Shown: one piece after another, positions 19,592-29,137 of the stretch
Position numbering within the stretch: the stretch's first letter is position 1
Layout: each line of letters opens with the position of its first letter
From: F1-20-MAGs016 sp046086245
GTDB lineage: Bacteria > Planctomycetota > Planctomycetia > Pirellulales > UBA1268
Reading direction: 5' to 3'
Assembly (NCBI GenBank): GCA_046086245.1
Contig: JBJSXB010000090.1
Span: forward strand, 1-29,137
DNA: 29,137 bases
Translations under genes and position numbers: made by a program
The notes under the pieces: model-generated
Database searches by the model: none
Told to the model about the DNA's origin: nothing
The model's input: only the letters and a program-made list of their open reading frames with translations

Positions 19592-20587
19592 TCAGGTGTT
19601 GGTCGGCACGTCGGGGGAATCGGCGACGTTCACCCAGACGTGCACATGGGGGGCCCCTCGGTAGTGCCAGACGAAGGACGGGCCCTCGAGTCGCCAGCAG
19701 TCCCAGACCCCGTCGTTGCCGATGTCGCCATCCCGGTAGAACGCCAGACGACAGGCCGCCAGCCCGCCTTGCGCGTCGAGGCAGCGACGCACCTCCGCCT
19801 GGTCGCCCGCGCGATAGGGTTCGAGCAGGACGGCGAGGACTTTCTCCAGTTCAACGCGTTGGTCGGCGGTCAATTCCGTGACCGGGATCCCCTGCTCGAC
19901 GTTCGCCCCCCGGAACGCGACCGCGTTCTCCGCCGGTTGTGTGTCGACCAGCGCCAGCCGTCGTTGCCGGCCGTCGAGCATCGCCGCGACCTTGTTGGCG
20001 GCCAGCGCCTGCGGCCAGAACACGTTTCCCGGATGGGTGGCCTCCTCGTTGAAGCCGCCGGGATCGTGACCGTAGAAGATCGGTCCGCCGAAGGCGACGT
20101 GCGCGGCGGAATCGCCGTCACACCGCAGCGTCATGTGCCTGCCGGTCATGAGAAACTGGAACGTCCCCGAGCCCGGCGTGCCGATGAGCGCGATCGACTG
20201 CGCGCGGCCGAACCCACCCGCATCGTCCTCGAGTTGTTTGTCGATGCGTTCTTGCCATTCGGGGCGGATGAGTTGCTCGAAGATCGCGCGCACCATTCGC
20301 CTCTGCTCCGGGCTGTAGAAATCGCTCACCAGTTCCGGCTTGGTGACGTTCCAGTTGTTGCCCACACGGGTGCGCAGCAGACCGAGCTTCGGATCGACAT
20401 GGTCCCAGGGGAAGCAGATCACGTCGCGCTGGGCCGGACTGAGCGTGGCGTGGAGCGCCTGGGCGAGCGTCTCGGCCGAGCGTTCCAGGGCGGGCTCCTC
20501 GCCGCGCCCCGCGACGCCGGTCGCCAACAGCGCCCCGGAGCCGACGAGGAAGCGGCGGCGGGAAACGGCGTGGGTGGGAGCGTGCAT
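19592..20587 (-). CDS. DUF3500 family protein, Tat-exported
   Basis: The product has 331 residues. The N-terminus is a twin-arginine signal (S9-R10-R11-R12-F13-L14 followed by a hydrophobic VGSGALLATGVAG), so it is exported folded. The body matches the DUF3500 pattern: CFPWDHVDPK, GNNWNVTKPELV, an Ala-rich helix, GTPGSGTFQFLMTGRHMTLR, HVAFGGPIFYGHDP, and the end SFVWHYRGAPHVHVWVNVAD. Many His, Asp and Trp residues in these motifs suggest metal or ligand binding, but the biochemical function is unknown to me. The start is ATG 20587, with GAGGAGG 10 bases upstream; the longer frame reaches into mutM and is not used. The gene is 59 bases behind mutM and 4 bases before the oxidase, so the three are probably transcribed together. 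Confidence 0.85.
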   Translation of the reverse strand: MHAPTHAVSRRRFLVGSGALLATGVAGRGEEPALERSAETLAQALHATLSPAQRDVICFPWDHVDPKLGLLRTRVGNNWNVTKPELVSDFYSPEQRRMVRAIFEQLIRPEWQERIDKQLEDDAGGFGRAQSIALIGTPGSGTFQFLMTGRHMTLRCDGDSAAHVAFGGPIFYGHDPGGFNEEATHPGNVFWPQALAANKVAAMLDGRQRRLALVDTQPAENAVAFRGANVEQGIPVTELTADQRVELEKVLAVLLEPYRAGDQAEVRRCLDAQGGLAACRLAFYRDGDIGNDGVWDCWRLEGPSFVWHYRGAPHVHVWVNVADSPDVPTNT

Positions 20588-20646
20588 GGCGGTGGATCCT
20601 CCTCGGGGCCGGGAACATGTCTCGGCGGAACGACCCTTCAATCGTA

Positions 20647-21543
20647 TCAACCCCGTCGACGGCGCGTCGCGGCAACGCGACTGCGTCCGCCGCGACCGCT
20701 CTGGCAGGCCGGGCAAAAAAACGTCGATCGCTGGGCCTGGACGATGCGTTCGATCGGCGTGTGGCACCGTCGGCACGGGCACCCCTCGCGACCGTAGACC
20801 CGGTGGAGTCTCTGAAAGCGTCCCTTGCGGTCATCGGCGGTGCGGTAGAGCTCGTCGCCGATGCTCGAGCCCTCGTGGCGGACGGCGGCGGCGAGCACGC
20901 GGCGGGTACACGCCGCGATGCGATTCCAGTCGCCGGCCGAGAGCCGGCGGCAGGCGGATCGTGGATCGATCCCGGCTCGATGGAGGATCTCCGCCGCGTA
21001 GATGTTGCCGATTCCCGCCACGGCGCGCTGGTCGAGCAACGCCACTTTGACGGCCCGGCGCGACGTCCCCAGCCGCCGCGCGAGCGTGCCGGCATCGATC
21101 ACCAAGCCGTCTTTTCCGAGTGTCGCCGCCCCGCACACGCGTTCGAGCCCGGCCGCGTCCACCAGCCGGATCGTGCCCAGGCCGCGTTGGTCCCAGAAAT
21201 GCAGACGGTGCGATGCCACGCCCGCGTCGAGATCGACCACCATCCGTACGTGGTCGGTGGTGGGAGGCTCGACCAGGAGCAAGAGGCCGGTCATCCGCGG
21301 CTCGATCACCAGCCACCGCGCCGCCGCTCCCGACCCCGCGACGACGCGGATCGCGATCCGCTTGCCATACCGCTCGACCGCCGCGACGTGAGAGCCGATC
21401 AGCAGTGACGCCAACAGCGCTGGCCTGGGGGTGATCTTCAACGGCCGGCGTCGGCCGCTCGGGAAGCGGGCAGCCGTGATCAGGGTTCCCTCGAGTGCCG
21501 CGATACCGCGGCGCATCGTCTCCACTTCCGGGAGTTCGGGCAC
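20647..21543 (-). CDS. mutM: Formamidopyrimidine-DNA glycosylase
   Basis: Base-excision repair enzyme (Fpg) that removes 8-oxoguanine and formamidopyrimidines and nicks the abasic site. The product has 298 residues, slightly longer than the usual 270. The catalytic N-terminus MPELPEVET is intact: P2, exposed as the N-terminal proline after Met removal, and E3. The conserved lysine is K61 (YGKR). The middle helix-two-turn-helix has GIGNIYAAEILHRAGIDP. The C-terminal zinc finger has C-x2-C-x16-C-x2-C, in CPCRRCHTPIERIVQAQR followed by TFFCPACQ. The end is extended by an Arg/Gly-rich tail of about 18 residues. All catalytic features are present, so it should be active. It diverges from trpB, with a 195-base gap between start codons. 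Confidence 0.95.
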   Translation of the reverse strand: MPELPEVETMRRGIAALEGTLITAARFPSGRRRPLKITPRPALLASLLIGSHVAAVERYGKRIAIRVVAGSGAAARWLVIEPRMTGLLLLVEPPTTDHVRMVVDLDAGVASHRLHFWDQRGLGTIRLVDAAGLERVCGAATLGKDGLVIDAGTLARRLGTSRRAVKVALLDQRAVAGIGNIYAAEILHRAGIDPRSACRRLSAGDWNRIAACTRRVLAAAVRHEGSSIGDELYRTADDRKGRFQRLHRVYGREGCPCRRCHTPIERIVQAQRSTFFCPACQSGRGGRSRVAATRRRRG

Positions 21544-21609
21544 GGCAACACCTCGGCGCTGGAACCCCCTGCGCCCGCGCCGGCGGGTACCGGTGGGACC
21601 GGAGCAGGC

Positions 21610-21615
21610 TACAAT
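21610..21615 (+). promoter_or_regulatory. Possible -10 box of trpB
   Basis: TACAAT lies 123 bases before the trpB ATG, in the space divergent from mutM. The expected -35 region has no TTGACA-like hexamer, so the call rests on the -10 match only. Confidence 0.3.
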
Positions 21616-21738
21616 CCCCAGAGCGTCATCCTATCGTCGTCGCGAGGGCCGCGCGTCGGCGTGACCTTGCATCCGGGTGACGGTCGTCGCGACCGACGCC
21701 ATCGACGATCATGGGTGCATTGCGTGGAGCTTCCGAGC

Positions 21739-22982
<1,244 letters not shown>

Positions 22983-22986
<4 letters not shown>

Positions 22987-23804
22987 GCATCGCAGGGGGT
23001 GCGGGGGCGCTGGCCGCCCGATTCGCGGCGTTGGCAGCGCACGGTCACGCGGCCCTGGCGCCGTTCGTGACCGCCGGCGATCCCGATCTCGATGCCACGG
23101 TGGCCGTTCTCGAGGCCCTCGATCGCGCCGGGGCGGATCTCTGTGAACTCGGCGTCCCGTACAGCGATCCGATCGCCGACGGACCCGTCATCCAGGCCGC
23201 CTACACGCGGGCGCTGGCCGCCGGGTTCACCTTGGAGAAGTTCTTCGCGATGGTCACGCGCGCGACCGGCCGCGTGCGGATGCCGATCCTCGCGATGGTG
23301 AGTTATTCGATCATTTTTCGGCGCGGCGTCGATCGGTTCGTCGCCGATGCCGCCGCCGCCGGGCTCGCCGGCCTGGTCGTGCCGGACCTGCCCCTCGAGG
23401 AGTCCGCTCCGCTGGATGGCGCATGCCGCGCCGCGCACCTGGCCCTGGTGCGGTTGGTGACACCCACCACGCCTCCGCAGCGCGCCGAGGCGATCGCGCG
23501 GCAATCGACCGGGTTCGTCTATTGTGTCAGCGTGGCGGGCGTGACGGGGGCCCGGGCCGCCTTGCCCGCGGGCTTGGCGGAGCGCGTGGCGTGGTTGCGG
23601 ACGGTGTCGCGCGTGCCGGTGCTCGTCGGATTCGGCATCGGCGATCCGGAGCAGGTGCGGGCGCTCGCCGACGTTGCCGACGGCGCGATCGTCGGGTCGG
23701 CACTGGTGCGGCGCATCGCGGAGTTGACTCCGCAGGGCCGTGAGGCGCTGGTGGCCGGCGTCGAGGCTTACGTCGCGCCCCTGGTGCGCGCGGCGCGATC
23801 CTGA
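22983..23804 (+). CDS. trpA: Tryptophan synthase alpha subunit
   Basis: Cleaves indole-3-glycerol phosphate to indole, which is channelled to TrpB. The product has 273 residues, the normal size of this TIM barrel. The catalytic pair E55 and D66 is in CELGVPYSDPIADGPVIQ, matching Glu49 and Asp60 of the Salmonella enzyme. The phosphate-binding end has VGFGIGDPEQVRALAD and ADGAIVGSALV. Other family blocks are visible, such as PFVTAGDPD near the start and VVPDLPLEES in the middle. The gene begins inside the trpB stop. A small gene of unknown function starts 29 bases after it in the same direction. Confidence 0.96.
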
Positions 23805-23833
23805 CGCCGCACCGACCCCGTCGGGAATGCCTC

Positions 23834-24157
23834 ATGGAACATCCGCGCGACCTGACCGCTTGGCTCGAGCAGGCGCGGAAACGCCCCGGGATGTTCGTCG
23901 TCGGAAAATCGTTGGCCCAACTCGAGGCGCAGTGCGTCGGGTGGTCGGCGGCACTGGCGGCCCACGGTATCGACGACTGCGCGGTTGGCTTCAATCGGCG
24001 CTTCTGCCGGTGGCTCCGCGCGACGCAGGGCTGGAGCGTCTCGAGGGGCTGGGCCGATGCGATCCTGCGCGCGAGCGACGGCGATCCCGAGACGGCCTGG
24101 ACGCGCTTTTTCGAGTTGTTCGACACGTTCCGCACTGCCGAGCCCCCCGTCGGTTGA
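23834..24157 (+). CDS. Small hypothetical protein with RPGM motif
   Basis: The product has 107 residues and begins 29 bases after trpA, so it is likely co-transcribed. The N-terminus has ARKRPGMFVVGKSLAQLEA. This resembles the RPGMyxGxxS motif, followed by a helix, of a poorly known group of small proteins; some relatives I recall act as immunity-like or filler proteins in bacterial toxin loci, but that is from memory. The rest is alpha-helical (LAAHGIDDC, FCRWLRATQGWSVSRGW, TRFFELFDTFR) with several Trp and Phe. There is no signal peptide or membrane segment, so it is probably cytoplasmic. No toxin gene is next to it. ATG 23834 has only a weak ribosome site (CGGGAA). The assignment as a real gene rests on normal codon use, operon position and the motif. 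Confidence 0.7.
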   Translation: MEHPRDLTAWLEQARKRPGMFVVGKSLAQLEAQCVGWSAALAAHGIDDCAVGFNRRFCRWLRATQGWSVSRGWADAILRASDGDPETAWTRFFELFDTFRTAEPPVG

Positions 24158-24211
24158 CGTTCGCGTCGCCGCGGCGTGATCCTCCGGCGTCTCGATGTCA
24201 CGATCGCCGTT

Positions 24212-24249
24212 GCCACGGCTCCACCGTCGCCCTGGCGGGCCGGCGTGGC
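24212..24249. terminator. Hairpin between convergent genes
   Basis: GCCACG (24212-24217) pairs with CGTGGC (24244-24249), and an inner CGCC/GGCG pair closes the loop. It lies in the 106-base space between the small + strand gene and the convergent DUF1501 gene, a position suited to a two-way terminator. No T-run is present. Confidence 0.3.
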
Positions 24250-24263
24250 GGTTGCCTGTCGAC

Positions 24264-25694
24264 TCACGCCAGGATGTCCCGGATCACCTGGCCATGCACG
24301 TCGGTCAGACGCCGGTCGATTCCCGCGGTGCGGAACGTGAGCCGCGTGTGGTCGATCCCGAGGAGGTGGAGGATCGTCGCCTGGAGATCGTGGACCGTCG
24401 TGATCCCGGACGCTCCCTGGTAGCCGAGGTCGTCGCTCGTCCCCTGCGTCGCGCCGGCCTTCACGCCGGCGCCCGCCAGCCAGGTGACGAAACTGCCGCC
24501 GTTGTGGTCGCGGCCCTGGCCGTTCTGCGCGAACGGCGTGCGGCCGAACTCCGTCGTCCAGATCACCATCGTGTCGTCGAGAAGGCCGCGGGCGTGAAGG
24601 TCGTCGAGGAGCGCGGCGATCGGCTGATCGACCGAGAGTGCGATCGGCGGGAGTTCTTTGGGGATACTGCCATGGTTGTCCCAGTTGTTGACCGCCCCCT
24701 GGGGACCACTCCACACCTGCACGAAACGCGTGCCGCGTTCGATCAATCGACGGGCCAAGAGGCAACGCTTGCCGAAGTCGGACGTCTCCGTGCGGTCGAG
24801 GCCGTAGGCGCGGCACGTCGCCACCGACTCGGTTGCGAGATCGCACGTCGCCGGGGCGGTCAGCTGGAGCCGGGCGGCGAGTTCGCCGGCCGCGATCCGC
24901 GCCTCGAGCCGTGAGTCGTACGGCCGTGCGGCGGCGTGACGGCGGTTGACGCGCTGGATGATCGCCAGCGTGTCCCGGTCGGCATCGCCACGGGCGAAGG
25001 GATACTCGGCGGCGGCGAAGGTGTCGGCGATCGGCTCGGCGCGGCCGGCATCGACCACCGTGGCCTGGTGCCGCGCCGGGAGGAATCCAGCGGAGAAGTT
25101 TCCCTTCTGGTTGTACGGCAGGCCGCGCGGATCGGGCAGGACCACGAACTCGGGCAGGTCGTCGACGATCCGTCCGAGCCCGTAGGAAATCCAGGCCCCG
25201 AGGCAGGGAAACCCAGGCAGCATGAATCCCGTATTCATCATGTAACTGGCCGGCCCGTGGACGTTGGTGGTCGTCTTCATCGCCATGAGAAAGGCCATGC
25301 GATCGACGTGCAGCGCCTGGCACGGGAAGACGTCGCTCACCCAGCGGCCGGTCTCGCCGTGGCGTGCGAAGCCGAACGGGCACTTCATCACGGTTCCCGC
25401 CGGTGTCGTGAACCCCTCCGGTTTTTCCCTGGGGCCGAGCGCCTCGCCGTGGTGCGTCTCCAACGCCGGCTTGAAGTCGAAGGTGTCCATCGGGCTGACG
25501 CCGCCGTTCATGAACAACTGGATGACGCGCCGCGCACGAGCGGGGTGATGAACCCCGCCGAGCGGCCCGGCGACGGCGCCGCCGGGTGCATCGCCGAATC
25601 CTTCGCGCTGGAGTAGACCGGCCAGCGCGACAAGACCGAAGCCCCCGCCCGCGGCGGCGAGCAGGTCGCGGCGGGTCGGGGGGAAGGGCATCAT
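24264..25694 (-). CDS. DUF1501 protein, Tat-exported
   Basis: The product has 476 residues. The N-terminus has a twin-arginine signal, TRRDLLAAAGGGFG with R8-R9, followed by a hydrophobic segment. The body is DUF1501, related in fold to sulfatases and alkaline phosphatases: IQLFMNGGVSPMDTFD near the start, HGPASYMMNTGF, and the conserved C-terminal block with DNHG, LDDTMVIWTTEFGRTPF, GRDHNGGSF and TTVHDLQATILHLLGI, which carries the likely metal ligands. The enzymatic activity of DUF1501 proteins is unproven; they are exported and strongly linked to DUF1553 proteins. It starts 21 bases after the stop of the DUF1553 gene, in the same direction, so they form a two-gene unit. The start is ATG 25694 (ATG ATG in tandem), with no overlap to its partner. 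Confidence 0.93.
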   Translation of the reverse strand: MMPFPPTRRDLLAAAGGGFGLVALAGLLQREGFGDAPGGAVAGPLGGVHHPARARRVIQLFMNGGVSPMDTFDFKPALETHHGEALGPREKPEGFTTPAGTVMKCPFGFARHGETGRWVSDVFPCQALHVDRMAFLMAMKTTTNVHGPASYMMNTGFMLPGFPCLGAWISYGLGRIVDDLPEFVVLPDPRGLPYNQKGNFSAGFLPARHQATVVDAGRAEPIADTFAAAEYPFARGDADRDTLAIIQRVNRRHAAARPYDSRLEARIAAGELAARLQLTAPATCDLATESVATCRAYGLDRTETSDFGKRCLLARRLIERGTRFVQVWSGPQGAVNNWDNHGSIPKELPPIALSVDQPIAALLDDLHARGLLDDTMVIWTTEFGRTPFAQNGQGRDHNGGSFVTWLAGAGVKAGATQGTSDDLGYQGASGITTVHDLQATILHLLGIDHTRLTFRTAGIDRRLTDVHGQVIRDILA

Positions 25695-25715
25695 GCGGTC
25701 CGATCGCAGAGGCGT

Positions 25716-28700
25716 TCAGTCGATGAACAGGAAATCGTCGGCGTTGAACAGGGCGCGGGCGAGCGCCGCGCATCCGTGCCGTTCGGCGAGCGCGACGAAC
25801 TCCCCCGCCTCCTCCGCGCTGGGATCGCGCAGCCACGCACGGCGGACCATCCAGCGAACGCGATCGATCGTCTGTCCAGGGAGACGCTCGGCCGCCAACC
25901 CGAAGGCACGGGCCTGATGGAGCACGAAGCGGTTGTTGGCGAGCACCAGGCTCTGCAGCGCCGATGCGGAGAATCCACGCGAGGGGGTGAGGAGGCCGAG
26001 GTCGGGAAAGTCGAGGGCGTCGAACAGCGGGTCGGGGATGCCGCGCCACACCACCCGATAGATCGCCCGGCGGTCGGCCCCCGGTGCATCGAGGTCGAAC
26101 GCCCCGTAGTCGAGGATCGGCGTGAGTTGGGCACCCGGTCGCTGTGTGAAGCGTGCGATCCCGGGGCCGCCCCGCGTTTCGTCGAGCCGACCGGCGACGG
26201 CCAGGACCGAGTCGAAGAAGCTCTCCGCATCCATTCGGCGGCGCGGCATCCAGGCGAGCGAGCGCCCGTCGGGGTCGCGGGCGAACCCGCCCGGCGGCGG
26301 GGTGGAGACGCGGCCATAGGCCCGGCTGGTGACGATCAGCCGATGGAGATGCTTGAGCGATCCAGAGTCGCGTAGTTCACACGCGAGCCAATCGAGGAGC
26401 TCCGGGTGGCTCGGGAGTCCACCCATCCGGCCGATATCACCCGGCGTGTCGCACAGTCCGCGGCCGAAGTGCCAGTGCCAGACGCGGTTGGCGATGCTGC
26501 GCCACGTCAATGGGTTGGCGGGGTGGACGAGCCAGTCGGCGAGCGCGGCACGCCGCGCCGACTCGGGGGCCTCGGGGGGCAGTTCGAATCGCGCCGGGAG
26601 CGCCGCGATCGCGGACAAAGACCCCGGGCCGACCGGCTGCCCCGGGCGGTCGATGTCGCCGCTCTCGAGGAGATGGATGACGCGCGGCGGCCGGATCGAG
26701 ATCGTGCCCCGCTCGTTGGTGGCGGTCGCCGCGGCCGCGTAGAGCCTCCGCGGCGCCGGAAGGGCGGCCAGTTCGGCCCGGGCACGGGCCCCGACGACCG
26801 CCCCGGCTAGCGCCGCGGACTGGTCGCGCGATCGCGCGGCGGGGGTGACGGCCAGGGCAGCCTCCGCGTCGGCGGACAGTGCGACCGCCAAGGCGGGGTC
26901 GCCGTCGGTCCACGAGCACCGGAAGCGGCCTATCACATGCGCGCCTCCATGGAGCTGGCGCAGGGAGACGACGAGCGTGTCGCCGGCGCCGAGGACGACC
27001 GCCTCCACCGGCACGAAGACCGCGTGGTGTGACTGGCCTTCCCGCGGGTGGATCCCCCACGCGGTCGCCGGCTGGCCGTCGATCGCTTGCGCGATCGCCC
27101 AGCCTTCCTGCTCGAAGTCGGCGCTGGCACGGGCGATTACCGGACGGCGCGGCTCCCCGGCGTCGGCGGGAAACAGGGTGAGCTCGAGGTCGGACAGATG
27201 GAAGTTACCGTTGGGCGCCCTTCCCGGCCCCGTCATCGGCAGCGATGGGTCGGTCATCACGTCGATCCGCAGGGCCGTGATCGGCGGCAGCGGTCCGGCG
27301 ACCGAAAGCGTCACGACATCGCGGTCCGGGGCGACGCCGCGCGACACGATCGAACCGTCGTCCTGGCGGACCAGCTCCGCGCCGAACGCCGATACGTAGC
27401 TCGTCAGCGGCAGCGTGCGCCACGTCGACCGCGGCCCGGCCGCCTCCCAGTCGGAGACCAAGGTGCCTTCCGGCATGTCGAGGAGCGTGACCGGGGCGGT
27501 GGCGGCACGATCGGCGAGCCTCTGCCAGCGCCGCCGCGCGGCCGCGACCGCTGCGTCCGCTTCCCAGTCGATCTCTCCCTTGCCGACACCGGCGAACACC
27601 GCCTGGAGCGCGTAGTAGTCTTCCTGCGTGATCGGATCGAACTTGTGGTCGTGGCAGCGCGCGCAGTTGGCCGTCGTGCTCGCCAACGACCCCATCGTCT
27701 GGGTCACCAAGTCGTCACGATCGAGGTATTCGAAGGTGCGCGGCGCCGTGCTCGCGGCGGAATGGTCGTAGGGGCCGGCCCCGAGGAAGCCGAGCGCGGC
27801 ACGCTCCGGTCCGTCGTCGGGAAAGAAGTGGTCGGCGGCGAGTTGGGCGCGGACGAACGTCGGCCACGGCATGTCGGCGTTGAGGGCCGCGATCACCCAG
27901 TCGCGGAAGGGCCATGCCGCCGGACGGAACACGTCGTGCTCGAAGCCGTGGCTGTCGGCGAAATGGATCGAATCGAACCAGTGGCGGGCGAACCGTTCGC
28001 CGTAGCGTGGCGATTCGAGCAGCCGGTCGACGAGTCGCGTCACCGCGCCATCGCCATCGTCGACCACGAAGGCTTCGACCTCGTCGGGGCTCGGCTGGAT
28101 ACCGTGCAGGTCGAGCGTGAGCCGACGCACCAGCGTCCTCCGGTCGGCGGCGGAGGCGCTGCCGATCCCGCTGCCCACGAGTCGCGCGTCGATGAAGGCA
28201 TCGACAGCGTTCCCATCGGGCACGTCGCCGGGAATCACCGGCCGTCGTAAGGGCTGGAGCGACCACCAGTCACCGATCTGTGGCTCGACGGAACGCGGAT
28301 CGTCGGCGCCGCGTCGCACCCATTCCGTCAGGGTCGCGATCTCGTCCGCGGGCAGCGGATCGGACGGCATGCGCAGGATGGCGTCGGTGTGCCGGACGGC
28401 GGTGATCAGCAGGCTCGCGTCGGGGTCGCCTGGTACGATCGCCGGCCCGCGGTCCCCGCCACGCTCCCAGCCACTTCTCCAGTCGAGCGCCAGGCTGCCT
28501 TCCATCCGCCCGGCGCCGTGGGAGTGGCAGGGCAGGCAGCGGCGCTGGAGCAACGGGGCGACGCGGGTGGTGAAGAAGCCCTCGTCGGCGCACACCCGTG
28601 CCGGCGACGCCGTCGTGATGACCACCGCCCACACCAGGCGGGCGACGGCCGGCAACGCGCCGCCGCCCGGAGGCGTGGTGCGACGGCCGGCGCGCGGCGG

Positions 28701-28736
28701 GGTGACCGTCGGGTCGTGGATGGCCAACGTTCCCAT
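25716..28736 (-). CDS. Planctomycete cytochrome-c/DUF1549/DUF1553 protein
   Basis: The product has 1006 residues. After a long basic N-region and a hydrophobic segment (about 28-46), it is exported. Residues 52-140 form the planctomycete cytochrome-c domain (PSCyt1): heme motif C67-x2-C70-H71 (CLPCH), with a later Met ligand candidate in RMPSDPLP. A DUF1549 (PSCyt2) domain follows at about 170-390, with the family's second CARCHDHKFDPI. A variable middle (about 400-690) has a beta-rich, concanavalin-like look (NFHLSDLELTLFP, GEPRRP). The C-terminal DUF1553 (PSD1) domain (about 720-1000) has NPLTWRSIANRVWHWHFG, LCDTPGDIGRMGGLPSHPELLDWLA and NNRFVLHQARAFGLAAERL. It is paired with the following DUF1501 gene. 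The common proposal is breakdown of sulfated or other complex polysaccharide, but no activity is proven. The start ATG 28736 has GAGG 9 bases upstream. Confidence 0.95.
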   Translation of the reverse strand: MGTLAIHDPTVTPPRAGRRTTPPGGGALPAVARLVWAVVITTASPARVCADEGFFTTRVAPLLQRRCLPCHSHGAGRMEGSLALDWRSGWERGGDRGPAIVPGDPDASLLITAVRHTDAILRMPSDPLPADEIATLTEWVRRGADDPRSVEPQIGDWWSLQPLRRPVIPGDVPDGNAVDAFIDARLVGSGIGSASAADRRTLVRRLTLDLHGIQPSPDEVEAFVVDDGDGAVTRLVDRLLESPRYGERFARHWFDSIHFADSHGFEHDVFRPAAWPFRDWVIAALNADMPWPTFVRAQLAADHFFPDDGPERAALGFLGAGPYDHSAASTAPRTFEYLDRDDLVTQTMGSLASTTANCARCHDHKFDPITQEDYYALQAVFAGVGKGEIDWEADAAVAAARRRWQRLADRAATAPVTLLDMPEGTLVSDWEAAGPRSTWRTLPLTSYVSAFGAELVRQDDGSIVSRGVAPDRDVVTLSVAGPLPPITALRIDVMTDPSLPMTGPGRAPNGNFHLSDLELTLFPADAGEPRRPVIARASADFEQEGWAIAQAIDGQPATAWGIHPREGQSHHAVFVPVEAVVLGAGDTLVVSLRQLHGGAHVIGRFRCSWTDGDPALAVALSADAEAALAVTPAARSRDQSAALAGAVVGARARAELAALPAPRRLYAAAATATNERGTISIRPPRVIHLLESGDIDRPGQPVGPGSLSAIAALPARFELPPEAPESARRAALADWLVHPANPLTWRSIANRVWHWHFGRGLCDTPGDIGRMGGLPSHPELLDWLACELRDSGSLKHLHRLIVTSRAYGRVSTPPPGGFARDPDGRSLAWMPRRRMDAESFFDSVLAVAGRLDETRGGPGIARFTQRPGAQLTPILDYGAFDLDAPGADRRAIYRVVWRGIPDPLFDALDFPDLGLLTPSRGFSASALQSLVLANNRFVLHQARAFGLAAERLPGQTIDRVRWMVRRAWLRDPSAEEAGEFVALAERHGCAALARALFNADDFLFID

Positions 28737-28803
28737 CGCAAAGCCTCTGCACCGGCAGCGTGCCCGGAGACCGAGCCATGATCGGCCGCTGGCCCCGGGT
28801 GGG

Positions 28804-29137
28804 TCAATCGCCAGCGGGTTCTAGGTCGTCCTCGAGCCACTGGGCCGACCAGGCTGGATGGTACCCGACGCCGCTGGGCACGATCCCGGCATCGACCAGT
28901 GTGGCCACCGCGGCGGCGATGGCGGCGGAGCCGGCGAACGACGCCTCGACGGTGTCGGGATCGACGGCCCGGACCGATGGCCCGGAGCCGAAGATGGCGA
29001 CCGCCTCGTCGGCGCGACCGGGCACGGCGAAACGCACACGGTAACGGCGCGTGCCGAATCCTTCGGGTGTGGCGACGCCCTGCCGCACGAGGCGGCCCGA
29101 CGCCACCAAGGCCAGATGCGTCCAGCCGGACGGAACC
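28804..29137 (-). CDS. Unrecognised protein, C-terminal part only
   Basis: The reading frame is open to the window edge, so the N-terminus is missing. At least 110 residues are seen, beginning SGWTHLALVASGRLVRQGVA in the part upstream of a possible TTG at 29109, which is probably internal. The visible chain has beta-type segments (YRVRFAVPG, AVAIFGSGPSV), an alanine-rich helix, then a VPSGVGYHPAWSAQWLEDD end. I do not recognise a family. The stop is 67 bases before the start of the DUF1553 gene in the same direction, so it could belong to the same transcript. Confidence 0.6.
   Translation of the reverse strand, partial: VPSGWTHLALVASGRLVRQGVATPEGFGTRRYRVRFAVPGRADEAVAIFGSGPSVRAVDPDTVEASFAGSAAIAAAVATLVDAGIVPSGVGYHPAWSAQWLEDDLEPAGD

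Noticed and set aside
23527..26049. Open frame of 840 codons on the - strand across trpA, the small gene and the DUF1501 gene
   Set aside because: Its product is Arg/Pro-rich without a fold and overlaps well-supported genes in other frames, so it is a high-GC shadow.

Overview
The window is high-GC throughout and densely coding. It most likely comes from a planctomycete chromosome, in the Pirellulales or a close relative. The strongest evidence is the pair of a cytochrome-c/DUF1549/DUF1553 protein and a Tat-exported DUF1501 protein at 24264-28736, an arrangement that is hugely expanded in Planctomycetes. A DUF3500 protein and many secreted TPR proteins agree with this. I see no rRNA, tRNA, CRISPR array or insertion sequence. 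No stretch longer than 300 bases lacks a gene; the longest are 1-252 and 16810-17050, and both hold only hairpins or weak promoter-like motifs.

Layout. Bases 1-24 form a perfect hairpin that may end an upstream gene. On the + strand follow an FHA-domain protein (253-1089), a small conserved-looking protein (1307-1567) and a TPR lipoprotein (1695-2477). Next is a serine-biosynthesis operon, serC-serA (2682-5549), with a good sigma70-type promoter whose -35 box overlaps the stop codon of the lipoprotein gene. Then comes a five-gene envelope operon (5658-12043): two large secreted TPR proteins, an ExbB/TolQ-type channel and two ExbD/TolR-type proteins. It too has a clear TTGACG-N17-CACAAT promoter.

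On the - strand, metH (cobalamin-dependent methionine synthase, full length) is followed by a Xer-type tyrosine recombinase (13094 down to 12075). Divergent from metH lie two overlapping + strand genes (17051-18339). They encode a BY-kinase/ParA-like protein and an ExeA-like AAA protein, and both lack the Walker A lysine. The - strand group mutM, DUF3500 and a glycine-oxidase-like gene (21543 down to 18383) follows; the last gene is broken by a one-base frameshift. Divergent from mutM are trpB-trpA and a small protein with an RPGM motif (21739-24157). The window closes with the - strand DUF1553/DUF1501 pair and the 3' part of an unrecognised gene.

Functionally this is mostly core metabolism (serine, methionine, tryptophan) and DNA repair, interleaved with lineage-specific envelope genes. 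The most unusual parts are the pair of P-loop proteins without a P-loop lysine, the TPR-TPR-ExbB-ExbD-ExbD operon, the frameshifted oxidase, and the small RPGM protein behind trpA.
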